Below, piece after piece: positions 43,776-52,797 of a stretch of 64,000 nt of DNA. The notes under the pieces were generated by a model. The model was not told the DNA's origin, searched no databases, and saw only the letters and a program-made list of their open reading frames with translations. Source of the stretch: Anaerostipes hadrus ATCC 29173 = JCM 17467 (GTDB lineage: Bacteria > Bacillota > Clostridia > Lachnospirales > Lachnospiraceae). Position 1 is the first letter of the stretch. The number at the start of each line of letters is the position of its first letter. The stretch lies in NCBI RefSeq assembly GCF_030296915.1, contig NZ_AP028031.1, forward strand, positions 2,115,001 through 2,179,000. The letters run 5' to 3'. Both the position numbers and the translations under genes were made by a program.

Positions 43776-44077
43776 CAATCTTGTAATTGTCCACACTCTA
43801 GACTTCTGGTATATGATAAAAAATAAATAAGCAACCGAAAGCACAGCATTGGAATTTTGCCATATTTTGAACAAATTCGCAGCCCAATTGGACGAGTGTC
43901 TGAGCTTCAAAGACTTTTGTCTGAAACAAAACTTCAGAGCGAGTTCTCGTAGGAAATTGGGCGGATCAGCGATTTGTTCAAAATGTGAGCAAAATTCCAC
44001 CGTTGTGCTTTCGGTTGCTTATTTATTTTTTATCATATACTCAAAATCTACAGTTAGCCAACTACAACTTAAAATTT
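43776..44077. repeat. Palindromic element, long version (copy B)
   Basis: Same outer arms as copy A (AAATAAATAAGCAACCGAAA against its complement at about 44008-44028). The core continues as a palindrome: ATTTTGAACAAA (43863-43874) pairs with TTTGTTCAAAAT (43973-43984) and encloses about 100 more bases with partial dyad symmetry (GCCCAATT/AATTGGGC). It sits directly after the response-regulator gene and its right end supplies that gene's stop codon. Frames such as KIWQNSNAVLSVAYLFF are its translation and not a protein. Confidence 0.75.
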
Positions 44078-44687
44078 ATTCCTTGACCATTAGCTTTTTT
44101 AATTCCCGTCGTTTTTCAATCTCTAATTTTGAGAAGATCCTTGCCACAAGATTTTTCACGTACCCATAAGAATAATGCATAGACTCTGCAATTTCCTTGT
44201 TTTCCATTCCTTCTGCGATCGCTATTGCGATCTTCCATTCTGTTGGTGTTAACTGGCTTTTGATCTGCTTGGCATAATCTGATAATTCCATGGATTTTTT
44301 GTGCTGTCTCTGCTGATATCGTTCCAAATGCCGTTCAACCCTGGCAAGTAAGATTTCTTTTGCAAATGGCTTTACGATATAATCAACTGCCCCTGCTTTC
44401 AAGCCCCTTACTTCATAATCCATTTCTGAAAATCCAGTCAAAAATATGATTGGAATCAGTTCACATCCTGAGATTTTTTTGATTTCTTCTAATGTTTCGT
44501 ATCCATCCATCTGTGGCATATCAATGTCTAATAAGATCAAATCTGGAATGATATTTTTATTTAACAGATTTAATGCCTGTATTCCACTCTTTGCGACACT
44601 GACATTATATTGGTCAGATAAAATCTCTTCTGCTGTCTTTAGAAGCATAAGATCATCATCTATGATCAAAATATGATTCTCTCTCAT
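44076..44687 (-). CDS. Response regulator, receiver plus LuxR-type HTH
   Basis: A 203-residue regulator. Receiver domain (about 1-120): IIDDDLMLLK, phospho-Asp in LILLDIDMPQMDGYE, FLTGF and the Lys in DYIVKPFAKE. The C-terminal HTH (LTPTEWKIAIAIAEGMENKEIAESMHYSYGYVKNLVARIFSKLEI, here only key parts) is of the LuxR/NarL kind. Start at 44687 overlaps the kinase stop (ATGA) and has GGAGGG six bases upstream. It should be phosphorylated by the adjacent hybrid kinase through its HPt domain; targets unknown. Confidence 0.88.
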   Translation of the reverse strand: MRENHILIIDDDLMLLKTAEEILSDQYNVSVAKSGIQALNLLNKNIIPDLILLDIDMPQMDGYETLEEIKKISGCELIPIIFLTGFSEMDYEVRGLKAGAVDYIVKPFAKEILLARVERHLERYQQRQHKKSMELSDYAKQIKSQLTPTEWKIAIAIAEGMENKEIAESMHYSYGYVKNLVARIFSKLEIEKRRELKKLMVKE

Positions 44688-47098
44688 TCCATTCCCTCCC
44701 ATCGTTTCATAAGGATTTCTGCTTCATCAAAATCGAGCTGATCGATCCGTATTTCCATCTCTTTCAAGATATTTCTTTCTTCCTCGGATATCTTGCCTTT
44801 TCGATAATACTGAATCTGTTCTTTCGCTTCTTTCGCCTGATATCTGGTGATAAATATTTTTAATTTTTCTTTGATTTCTTCTTTACTTTGCTTGTCTTTT
44901 TCTTCCTCTTTTTTCTTATCAAACAGAACATTTTTCGTCTGTTCAATAAATTCCCGTGATGCCTTAAATACTCGTCCCCACTCCAATTTAAGCAGATTAT
45001 ATGCAGACATGATGTATTCCATATCCTTTTGTTTCCCTCTATCTTCCATTTCTTTTGCGATCTCATACAAATGAATCGCACCTATCGCTTTTGCATTGCT
45101 CTTTAAGGTGTGCATCATCCTTGTGATCTCATCGACTTTTACTTCCTTTTGTGTCATCAACTGCTGCATCTGTCTCATATATTCTTCCTGGTACTCCGTA
45201 AAGAATTCCATCAGTTTACGATACTGCATAAAGTCTCCATCCAGAAGTCTAAGCCCCTCTTCAATCTTTATATCATTTTCTTTTAGCTGCCCCTTCAGCT
45301 GCTTAAATTCTTCATCTTTGATCTTTTGTTCTTCTTTCAGATCCTCACGAATAAATACAAGATCATCTCTCAAATATTTCATCAGCAGGTCTTCTAATTT
45401 GCTCCACATCACCGGCTTTGAAAGATACGCACAAAATCCTTCTCTTAAAAATGTCTGTTCAATTCCTTTCGTCACATCAGCAGTTAAAGCGATCACTGGA
45501 ATATGAAATTGTACATCTTTCTTTAATTCCCTGATCGTATCGATCCCATCCATCTGCGGCATCATATAATCAAGTAATATCAGATCATATATATTTTGCC
45601 TGACTTTGTGGACACATTCCTCTCCGCTGGCTGCTGTATCCACAAACACAGCTGTACGCTTCAGAAGTGATCTTGTCACCATGAGATTTTCCGGATTATC
45701 ATCTACAATTAAAATCTTTGCCTGCGGTGCAACAAATGATCTTCTCTTTCGTTCATCCGTTTCCTTCCATTCAACATTTGAAATCTTCCCATCAGATACC
45801 TTCTTCATTGGAAGCTGCACAAAAAAACTGCTTCCTTTGCCGTATACACTTTCTACCCAGATCATACCGTCCATCTGTTCTGCCAGCTGTTTTGCGATCG
45901 CAAGTCCTAATCCGGTTCCTTTGATCTTCTTATTTTTCTTAGAGTCTACTCTCATAAATGCATCAAACAAAACGGGCAAATTTTCTTCTTTGATTCCGAT
46001 TCCTGTGTCTTTTACCTCGAAAATAAGCTTCGTTTCTTCTTCATTTTTACTGACTTTAATATCAATCTGACCTTCTTTAGTGTATTTTACTGCATTATTG
46101 ATCAGGTTCAAAAGAATCTGTTTGATATGTATCACATCACCGATCAGATACGCTGGCAAGGTCTTATCAAATATCAGATTCATTTTTAATGACTTTTGTT
46201 CCGCCTGTTTCTCTGCGATCAACATCACTTCATCAAGCAGCTGCCTGAGTTCATATTTTCCTTCTTCAATCTCCATTTTTCCGGATTCGATCCTTGAAAT
46301 ATCCAAAATATTATTGATCAATGAGATCAGATAACCTCCAGAACGTTCAATGCTTTTTGCATATTGACGGATTTCTTTGGTTTCACTTTCTCTAAGAATC
46401 ATCTCGTTCATTCCAAGCATTACATTGATCGGAGTCCGGATCTCATGACTCATATTAGCAAGAAATGCACTCTTTGCCTTGTTCGCTGACTGTGCTTCGA
46501 TCCTTGCTTCTTCTAAGATCTCTTGTTGTTTGTTGTACATCCGAAAATGCAGATACATCACTGCTGCCACCGAAATACTAGATGCACAAAATCCTATCAA
46601 CAGATCCATCACAACTTCTTTTTCAGAGGAGAACCATACAACCATCTGCGGATTTTGATAAGCGATCATGATCGTTGCTATATATACGACCATTTCCGTA
46701 AATGCTGTAAAAAACATTGCCTTTCCTTCCAACATAAAGACTGTAAATAAGATTCCAAAAATATAAAAAGAAACCATCCCTCCTTTGTAACCGCCGGATT
46801 TAAAAAATAAATATGGGAACATCACAAGAAAGATCGTAATGATCGTAACAACATAACAAAACTGATATCTGCCACTTTTGTATGCATAAAACAACAACAC
46901 GAAAGACAACACTGCAATCCCAAAATTCAATCCTAGAATCACACTATCCTGATTATTCGCATATGATGAAATCCCATTGATCAGACTGATCATTCCACCA
47001 ACTAATGCAAGCACATTAAATAATCTTACCCGAAATGGAAGAGATAACCGAAACAGTGAATGTTCTCCCTGCAATATCTGACGAAACCATTTTTCCAC
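44684..47098 (-). CDS. Hybrid sensor histidine kinase with receiver and HPt domains
   Basis: An 804-residue membrane kinase. About six N-terminal transmembrane helices (residues 25-185, possibly a 7TM-like sensor), then HisKA with His218 in LANMSHEIRTP, HATPase_c with GTGLGLAIAKQLAEQM, a receiver domain (phospho-Asp about 509 in LILLDYMMPQMDG) and a C-terminal HPt with His about 662 in MMHTLKSNAKAIG. This gives a full phosphorelay chain His-Asp-His to the response regulator encoded directly downstream. GTG start after GGGGAGG. The sensed signal cannot be inferred. Confidence 0.9.
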   Translation of the reverse strand: MEKWFRQILQGEHSLFRLSLPFRVRLFNVLALVGGMISLINGISSYANNQDSVILGLNFGIAVLSFVLLFYAYKSGRYQFCYVVTIITIFLVMFPYLFFKSGGYKGGMVSFYIFGILFTVFMLEGKAMFFTAFTEMVVYIATIMIAYQNPQMVVWFSSEKEVVMDLLIGFCASSISVAAVMYLHFRMYNKQQEILEEARIEAQSANKAKSAFLANMSHEIRTPINVMLGMNEMILRESETKEIRQYAKSIERSGGYLISLINNILDISRIESGKMEIEEGKYELRQLLDEVMLIAEKQAEQKSLKMNLIFDKTLPAYLIGDVIHIKQILLNLINNAVKYTKEGQIDIKVSKNEEETKLIFEVKDTGIGIKEENLPVLFDAFMRVDSKKNKKIKGTGLGLAIAKQLAEQMDGMIWVESVYGKGSSFFVQLPMKKVSDGKISNVEWKETDERKRRSFVAPQAKILIVDDNPENLMVTRSLLKRTAVFVDTAASGEECVHKVRQNIYDLILLDYMMPQMDGIDTIRELKKDVQFHIPVIALTADVTKGIEQTFLREGFCAYLSKPVMWSKLEDLLMKYLRDDLVFIREDLKEEQKIKDEEFKQLKGQLKENDIKIEEGLRLLDGDFMQYRKLMEFFTEYQEEYMRQMQQLMTQKEVKVDEITRMMHTLKSNAKAIGAIHLYEIAKEMEDRGKQKDMEYIMSAYNLLKLEWGRVFKASREFIEQTKNVLFDKKKEEEKDKQSKEEIKEKLKIFITRYQAKEAKEQIQYYRKGKISEEERNILKEMEIRIDQLDFDEAEILMKRWEGME

Positions 47099-47166
47099 GA
47101 ACTTTCCTCCCCTTTCATGATCTTGCTTCTAGTTTATCACGCTCTTTCTTATCTCCCTAGTTACTA

Positions 47167-48096
47167 TCAGTCATCTCTTTTGGAATGCTGTTCTAAGAAA
47201 TGCAATACCGCATCATAAACTTTCTCTACATCATCTTCATTTAAGATCTCATGTCTCCGATTTAAAAATAACATTCCACGTACCTGATTATACCCTCGCT
47301 TTTTTAAAGTTGTCATTGCCTGTGCATACTGTTTCTTTGAACCAATGCATGGATCATCTGCTCCTGCGATAAACAAGATCGGAAGTGACGGATGTTTTAC
47401 CTGCCATCCTTTTTTGTTGTAAGTTGCATCCATTAGTAAAAACAGATTTAAAAATCCATTATTACTAAATACGAATCCATCCAATGGATTTTCATCATAA
47501 GCTTTTACATTTTCTTTGTTATAACTGATCCAGCCATTTTCGGATTCATCTTCTCCTAATGCCTTTCCATATAAGCCAAGTGCCATCTTCTGGAAGAACT
47601 TTCCTTTTTTGTGTGCTCCCATTTTACAAGCAGTTTTTGCAAGAAATCCTGCTGCCTTTGCTGCTTTATTTTCACTTGGACTTCCACATACGATCAGAGA
47701 GTCCAGCTCATCATCATATTTTTTCAGATAACAACGAACCACCAAGGATCCCATACTATGTCCGAACAAATGATATGGAAGTTCTCCTCCATATCGTTCT
47801 TTCATCCATGTTGTTACCTGATGAGCATCTTCTATGATCGCTTTTCCACTGTCATCATAAAAATATCCAAGGTCTACCGCATCTTTGACACTCTTACCAT
47901 GACCTCTGTGATCATGGATCACACTGATATAGCCATTGTTACACAACATTTGCATAAAAGGCTCATAGCGTTCTTTATGTTCTGCCATACCGTGGCAGAT
48001 CTGTACGATTCCCTTTGGAGATTGTTCTGGTTCCATAAGCAGTACATGTAGCTTTAATCCATCTTGTTTTGATGTCAGGTATACTGTTTTTTTCAT
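47167..48096 (-). CDS. Alpha/beta hydrolase (monoacylglycerol-lipase/lysophospholipase-like)
   Basis: A 309-residue serine hydrolase. The nucleophile elbow is LFGHSMGSLVVR (Ser114), the oxyanion region ICHGMAEHKERY, the acid in FIAGADDPC and the His in RRHEIL near the C-terminus. The HGMAEH motif places it with lysophospholipase/monoglyceride lipase proteins (Hydrolase_4). No signal peptide, so cytosolic. Substrate not determined. It is a single gene, divergent from the lipoprotein gene. Confidence 0.87.
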   Translation of the reverse strand: MKKTVYLTSKQDGLKLHVLLMEPEQSPKGIVQICHGMAEHKERYEPFMQMLCNNGYISVIHDHRGHGKSVKDAVDLGYFYDDSGKAIIEDAHQVTTWMKERYGGELPYHLFGHSMGSLVVRCYLKKYDDELDSLIVCGSPSENKAAKAAGFLAKTACKMGAHKKGKFFQKMALGLYGKALGEDESENGWISYNKENVKAYDENPLDGFVFSNNGFLNLFLLMDATYNKKGWQVKHPSLPILFIAGADDPCIGSKKQYAQAMTTLKKRGYNQVRGMLFLNRRHEILNEDDVEKVYDAVLHFLEQHSKRDD

Positions 48097-48201
48097 TTCA
48101 AGTACCTCCGTTCCTATTCTTATTTTTAGTTTAACACAAAATTATGATTATATGGTAAACTAAACTTAATAACTATTAACTCTTTCATGGAGGGATTCAT
48201 T

Positions 48202-48981
48202 ATGAAAATTAGAATAAAAAAAGTGACTGCTTTGCTTCTTTCCTGTATGCTGTTTTTTTCGATCAGCGGCTGTCAGAAGAAACGTACTGCGAAAGAAGTT
48301 TTGAAATCAAGTCTTAAACAAAGTTCCAAATTAAAAGATGCTGATTTCAGTGGAGAAGCTTCTTATAAGATCGCAAATAGTGAGGCTTCTTCATCCTCAA
48401 ACGTTACGATCAAGATGAATTTTGACACAAAACTACAGACTGTTGATAAAGATCAGTTAAAAATGTCTATGACTTCTACCTTAAACATGCTTGGGCAGAC
48501 TATGGATATGAATATGTATTATTCTGATGGTTATTATTACATGAACACCAATGGAACAAAGCAGAAAATAAAAATGGATATCGCAGGTCTTCAAAAACAG
48601 ATTCAGTCAACCACAGGTCAGACTTCTTTGCCTGCAAAATATTACAAAGATCTGAAACTTAGTGAAAAGGATGGAAATACCATTCTTAAATACAGTATCA
48701 ATAATGATGGATTGAATCAATACGTCAAAGATGTTACCTCCCAGATGACAACTGTAACTGGTGGAAGTAATTCTATTAAGGTTTCTTCTTTGACCGGTAC
48801 AAAAACATTGAATGACAAAGATCTTCCTGTGAAAGAATCCATCCAGATGGTTATGGAAAGCGGTGACAATGAGACAGGTTCGATCACTTTAAAAATGAAC
48901 CTGACTTATCATAATCCTGGAAAATCTGTGACTGTGACCTTACCTGACGATCTGAATACTTATCAGGAAATTTCAAATTAA
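48202..48981 (+). CDS. DUF6612-like lipoprotein
   Basis: A secreted lipoprotein of about 259 residues with lipobox ISGC (Cys about 23). The mature part is a repetitive beta-rich domain resembling the LolA/LppX-like fold (DUF6612), with alternating polar residues such as MDMNMYYSDGYYYMNTNGTKQKIKMD. Function unknown; folds of this type bind lipid or hydrophobic ligands. Start at 48202 chosen because GGAGGG lies 8 bases upstream. Followed by a terminator. Confidence 0.75.
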   Translation: MKIRIKKVTALLLSCMLFFSISGCQKKRTAKEVLKSSLKQSSKLKDADFSGEASYKIANSEASSSSNVTIKMNFDTKLQTVDKDQLKMSMTSTLNMLGQTMDMNMYYSDGYYYMNTNGTKQKIKMDIAGLQKQIQSTTGQTSLPAKYYKDLKLSEKDGNTILKYSINNDGLNQYVKDVTSQMTTVTGGSNSIKVSSLTGTKTLNDKDLPVKESIQMVMESGDNETGSITLKMNLTYHNPGKSVTVTLPDDLNTYQEISN

Positions 48982-49023
48982 TAAATTTTATTGCATAGGA
49001 AATTCCGATAAAATCCTAAAACA

Positions 49024-49069
49024 AACGACGTAAGCATCTTATTCTTTTGAATATAATACTTACGTCGTT
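49024..49069 (+). terminator. Terminator after the DUF6612-like gene
   Basis: Perfect 11-bp arms AACGACGTAAG (49024-49034) and CTTACGTCGTT (49059-49069), followed by GTTATTTA. Confidence 0.65.
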
Positions 49070-49248
49070 GTTATTTATGATCTTATTTTATAATCTTTTT
49101 TCCTTATGAAATAGTGTCTTAGAGTCACGTCTTTTCATCGAAACTCCAAAATCAACATGTGACTATCGGTTACTATTTCTCAAACAATCTTTTTCATAAA
49201 ATAAAACCAGAGATAATAAGGTATTTTTATGTGAAGGAGGTCTTATAT

Positions 49249-51762
49249 ATGAAAAAGAATCTGAAAAACTTATGGGGTAAGAGGATATTTTCTTCTTTTC
49301 TCTCCATATCATTTTTATTAAGCGGGATTTCCCCTGCATTTAATGTATCGGCAGCTTCTCCTGCATCTGTTCCTGATACTTTAACTTTAAAAGAATCTGC
49401 TGGAGTATGTAGTGGAAACTCTGTCGCATTTAATGTAAGATCGAATGCGTTCAACTCCAGTAAGCTGAAATTTTATCAGGATATGCTTAGTGGCAGTCAT
49501 ACAAAGACAAATGCTTCCACCAAATCTGGTGCACCAAATGCAACTTCGGCAGAAGACTGGTTTGACATCGCTTATATACTTCACCGAAATCGTCAATCGC
49601 AGTCTGGTACCAGCAATTACAGCTCAAGAATGGAAGCTATGCGTTATTCTACGATCGCTGAATATAATAACACTGGTAAAATATCCAATAATGAATATAA
49701 GGGCGGTTATGTATGGCATATTCATCGCAACGGCTTTAATTATAGTAATTCACTTAGTAATGCAAATACAGATATCCGTAAAAAATTATATGAATATTAT
49801 CTGGCTCAGCATACAAGCAGCAGCAATAAAAAAGGCTGGGATTGGAGTGATAAAAGTGCAACTCACAGCTTCAAGTCTCTTGAAAATAATACAACGCAGG
49901 ATGTCTTTTGGTCTATTTTGAGCCTGAACAGATCTGAAGGTGATAACAGGCGACGCGGACATGGAAGTGCCTTGATCGCTGTCTTTTATGATTTCAAGGT
50001 AAGCCCTGTTCTTCAGGAAGACACTGGAACTACTTATATCCGTACAAGAAGTGATGGTTCTGATAAAAACGAATCTTTTGTTTCTAGTTTTACGAATGAT
50101 ACTCCTCAGAGTGCCAATGCTGAATATACCGGAAGTACAGAAAATACAGTATCCCATACAAGTAATATCAGCGGAAGTTCTTCTTACACAATGGGACATT
50201 CCGTAACTGTCGGAACAAATGTAAACTTTGGAGCCTTTGCAAGTGGTTCTGTGGATTACACATTTGATTATTCCAATACCGTAGAAAAAGGCTGGTCCAA
50301 AGAAGATTCTGTCAGCAAAACAGAGAAAAAAGAAGACAAATCATCCATTTCCCTTCCTGCTTACAGTGCGATCAAAATGAAGAGAACCACTTCTGACAGC
50401 GAAGAAGTGACAACTTACAACTGTCCTGTGATCCTTACTTATAAAGTGATGTTATTAGAACATGTTCTCAATGCAAGCAATGATGAAGCTGATGCTGCAA
50501 CCGCAACTTTAGGTACTTTTGGAAGCAGCAGTATCAGTGCCAGGGAAGATTTAAAAACTTATCTTACCGATAACTTAAATATCAAAGATACAAACCGTGG
50601 AGTTACATGGAGCAGTTTTGCCTCAAATGCTGATACAAAACAGGCATTTCATTATGCTTTATCAAATACTGCCCAGTATATTCCTATGTCATCCGCAGGT
50701 GCTACTTACAGTGTTAATTTAAAGACGATCAACATTACTTATGACGGTCTGATCTCTACACGCGCATTATCACGGATTGAGACTGCTGATAATACAAATC
50801 ATAAAAACTTACCCGCAGGTACCTCTATGAATGTTTCTGATATCAAACTAAAAGGAATCAATGCTGCTGGTACTGATTATATCGGATTTAACCAGAATCG
50901 GGGTCATTGGATCTTAACCGATGCCACTGGTCATGAAGATACTTCTGGAAAAATTGCAACACTCACAACAGACCGTACTGGAAAAGTGAGTTTAAATGCA
51001 ACAGCACCTGGAACGATTTACCTTGAATATGTGATTGACGAAAACTGCTATGCAACAGCTTCAAAACCAGATATTTTTATGACAAATGATAAGCTTGCTT
51101 CCACCGCTGTCATCAAGATTCATGTTGAAAAATGTGAATCTCATCACTATAAAAATATACGAACCGAAGCTACACCAACTCAGGATGGAAGTATCATAAA
51201 ACGATGCAGTATTTGTAATGACAGCCAGCTTATACAGACAATTGCAAAGCCTGCTGTTTATACAATTACCAAAAACACCTACAATGGAAAAGTTCTAAAA
51301 CCATCTGTCACGATCACAGATCGCAATGGCAAAAAGCTTTCTCCTTCTTCTTATGAGATCATTTATAAGAAAACTGGAAAAAATGTTGGTACCTATCAGG
51401 CTCAGATTAATTTCCGTGGTGACTATACGGGAAGTAAAATGATTTCTTATCAGATTCTTCCTAAAAACTGCAGCTTAAAATCTGTAAAAGCTAAGAAAAA
51501 ATCATTCACTGTCCGTTGGAAAAAGCTTTCCACCAAAATGCCAACAAAACGAATCTCTGGTTATCAGGTTCAGTACAGTGAAAAACCTAATTTTTCTAAG
51601 AGTAAGATCAAGAAAGTTTCTGGATACAAAAAAACAAGTGTAACAATAAAAAAACTAAAATCCAAGAAAAAATATTATGTAAGAATCCGCACAATATTGA
51701 AATCTGATGGTAAAACTTATTATTCTAACTGGTCTGGTTCTAAAGGTGTAAAAGCTAAATAA
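49249..51762 (+). CDS. Secreted protein with aerolysin/ETX-MTX2-like region, candidate beta-pore-forming protein
   Basis: Secreted protein of 837 residues with a signal peptide (cleavage near SAAS, about residue 36). Residues 40-285 form an N-terminal region I do not recognise. Residues about 300-400 show the Ser/Thr-rich alternating pattern of aerolysin-type pore modules: SSSYTMGHSVTVGTNVNFG, a Gly/Ala turn, then DYTFDYSNTVEKGWS and a polar return strand before LPAYSAIKMKRTT, like the VPP segment of ETX/MTX2. Next come an immunoglobulin-like region, a CxxC-containing linker (CSIC), a YTG-type repeat (about 655-735) and an FN3-like Lys-rich tail. AAGGAGG precedes the ATG at 49249. The pore role is inference. 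Confidence 0.6.
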   Translation: MKKNLKNLWGKRIFSSFLSISFLLSGISPAFNVSAASPASVPDTLTLKESAGVCSGNSVAFNVRSNAFNSSKLKFYQDMLSGSHTKTNASTKSGAPNATSAEDWFDIAYILHRNRQSQSGTSNYSSRMEAMRYSTIAEYNNTGKISNNEYKGGYVWHIHRNGFNYSNSLSNANTDIRKKLYEYYLAQHTSSSNKKGWDWSDKSATHSFKSLENNTTQDVFWSILSLNRSEGDNRRRGHGSALIAVFYDFKVSPVLQEDTGTTYIRTRSDGSDKNESFVSSFTNDTPQSANAEYTGSTENTVSHTSNISGSSSYTMGHSVTVGTNVNFGAFASGSVDYTFDYSNTVEKGWSKEDSVSKTEKKEDKSSISLPAYSAIKMKRTTSDSEEVTTYNCPVILTYKVMLLEHVLNASNDEADAATATLGTFGSSSISAREDLKTYLTDNLNIKDTNRGVTWSSFASNADTKQAFHYALSNTAQYIPMSSAGATYSVNLKTINITYDGLISTRALSRIETADNTNHKNLPAGTSMNVSDIKLKGINAAGTDYIGFNQNRGHWILTDATGHEDTSGKIATLTTDRTGKVSLNATAPGTIYLEYVIDENCYATASKPDIFMTNDKLASTAVIKIHVEKCESHHYKNIRTEATPTQDGSIIKRCSICNDSQLIQTIAKPAVYTITKNTYNGKVLKPSVTITDRNGKKLSPSSYEIIYKKTGKNVGTYQAQINFRGDYTGSKMISYQILPKNCSLKSVKAKKKSFTVRWKKLSTKMPTKRISGYQVQYSEKPNFSKSKIKKVSGYKKTSVTIKKLKSKKKYYVRIRTILKSDGKTYYSNWSGSKGVKAK

Positions 51763-51770
51763 TTGTAATA

Positions 51771-51820
51771 AAAAAGACTGTAAAATAAGTCTAACTAAAA
51801 ACTTATTTTACAGTCTTTTT
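51771..51820. terminator. Strong bidirectional terminator
   Basis: Perfect 20-bp arms (51771-51790 and 51801-51820) with a 10-nt loop and A/T runs on both sides, between the convergent secreted-protein gene and the decayed regulator gene. Confidence 0.85.
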
Positions 51821-51858
51821 TTATTAATACTTTTGACACCCTCATCTTAATATAAATA

Positions 51859-52684
51859 TTATTTACATAATGCCAGCACTGCCTTCGCTGCCTCTTCATC
51901 TGTGATCAGTGTATTAATATACCCGCCTCTCACAGCTCCAAGAATCGCCTCTGCTTTCATCTCAAGTCCTGCAACGCAGATCACATTTTCTGTATTCTTG
52001 ATATCCTCAATACCAAGACCGATCATCTTATTAACAAACGGTGTTATGACTTCATTTCCTTCCATATCGTAAAAATGTCCTCCGATATGTCCAATCGCAC
52101 CTTTCTTCTCAAGATTATATAAATCTCTGGTACTTAAATAAGATTTCCAACTCTTATATACGATAGAACCAACACTGGTTAGAATGATATCTGCATTCCT
52201 TGCAAGCTCTAAACATCCTTTAATATTCGGCTCTTGTTCAAGACTGTCCCTGACTTCTTCCGAATTCACAAAAAGCGGAGCATAAATGTAGTGATACGTT
52301 CCACCATATGCATAGGCAAGTTCTTTCGAAAGATCCAAGGAATCTCTCTCTGGAGTCCTTACATTGGCTGCTCCCATGATCGGTACGACTGTAATCGGGA
52401 TATTCTTACTTGTCTTGACCGCTTTGACAGTATGATACATCGTATTCCCCCATGAAATTCCAAGAATCATATTATCATTTAACAGATTATCTAGATAGTA
52501 TGCTGCAACTTCACCCAATTTCTGAAGGACCATCGTATTATTTCATTCTTGAAATCTTAGAACGTGAGGTAAAAAAACGTTCCGCAATCTGATTCTGAGT
52601 CATTTCCGCATTATAATAGAGGTTTGCAACACTGGCAAACATGTTGCGCTTTTCGTTATCGCTAAGTGAATCATATTCCTTCAT
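51859..52684 (-). pseudogene. SorC/DeoR-type sugar-responsive regulator, broken by internal deletion and frameshift
   Basis: The N-terminal part (52684-52538, GGAGG upstream) is a 48-codon HTH ending TSRSKISRMK and stop. The C-terminal part (52533-51859, 224 codons) is the sugar-binding domain from MVLQKLGEVAAYYLD to VLALCK and looks intact (GISWGNTMYHTV, LTSVGSIV, GGHFYD, CVAGLEMKAEAILGAVRGG). Family members have about 315 residues, so roughly 45 residues between HTH and effector domain are gone and the frames no longer join. It is probably non-functional. No sugar operon is left beside it. Confidence 0.85.
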
Positions 52685-52797
52685 TGTTTTCCACCTCCCA
52701 TTCATTATCCAAAGCACTTTTTATTATACCGCATCGCTATATATCAGTCCAGTACACAATCTGTTAATTATCATTCTCAGATTTCCTGCAGTTGTAG

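Noticed and set aside
43776-44077. Group II intron or large ornate ncRNA (such as OLE, GOLLD or ROOL)
   Set aside because: The element is only about 300 bp and almost entirely one palindrome; no reverse transcriptase, conserved domain V or multi-branched pattern is visible.
45096-46070. Long plus-strand frames (136 and 154 codons) opposite the hybrid kinase gene
   Set aside because: Shadows of the kinase reading frame with Ser/Phe-rich composition and no start signals.
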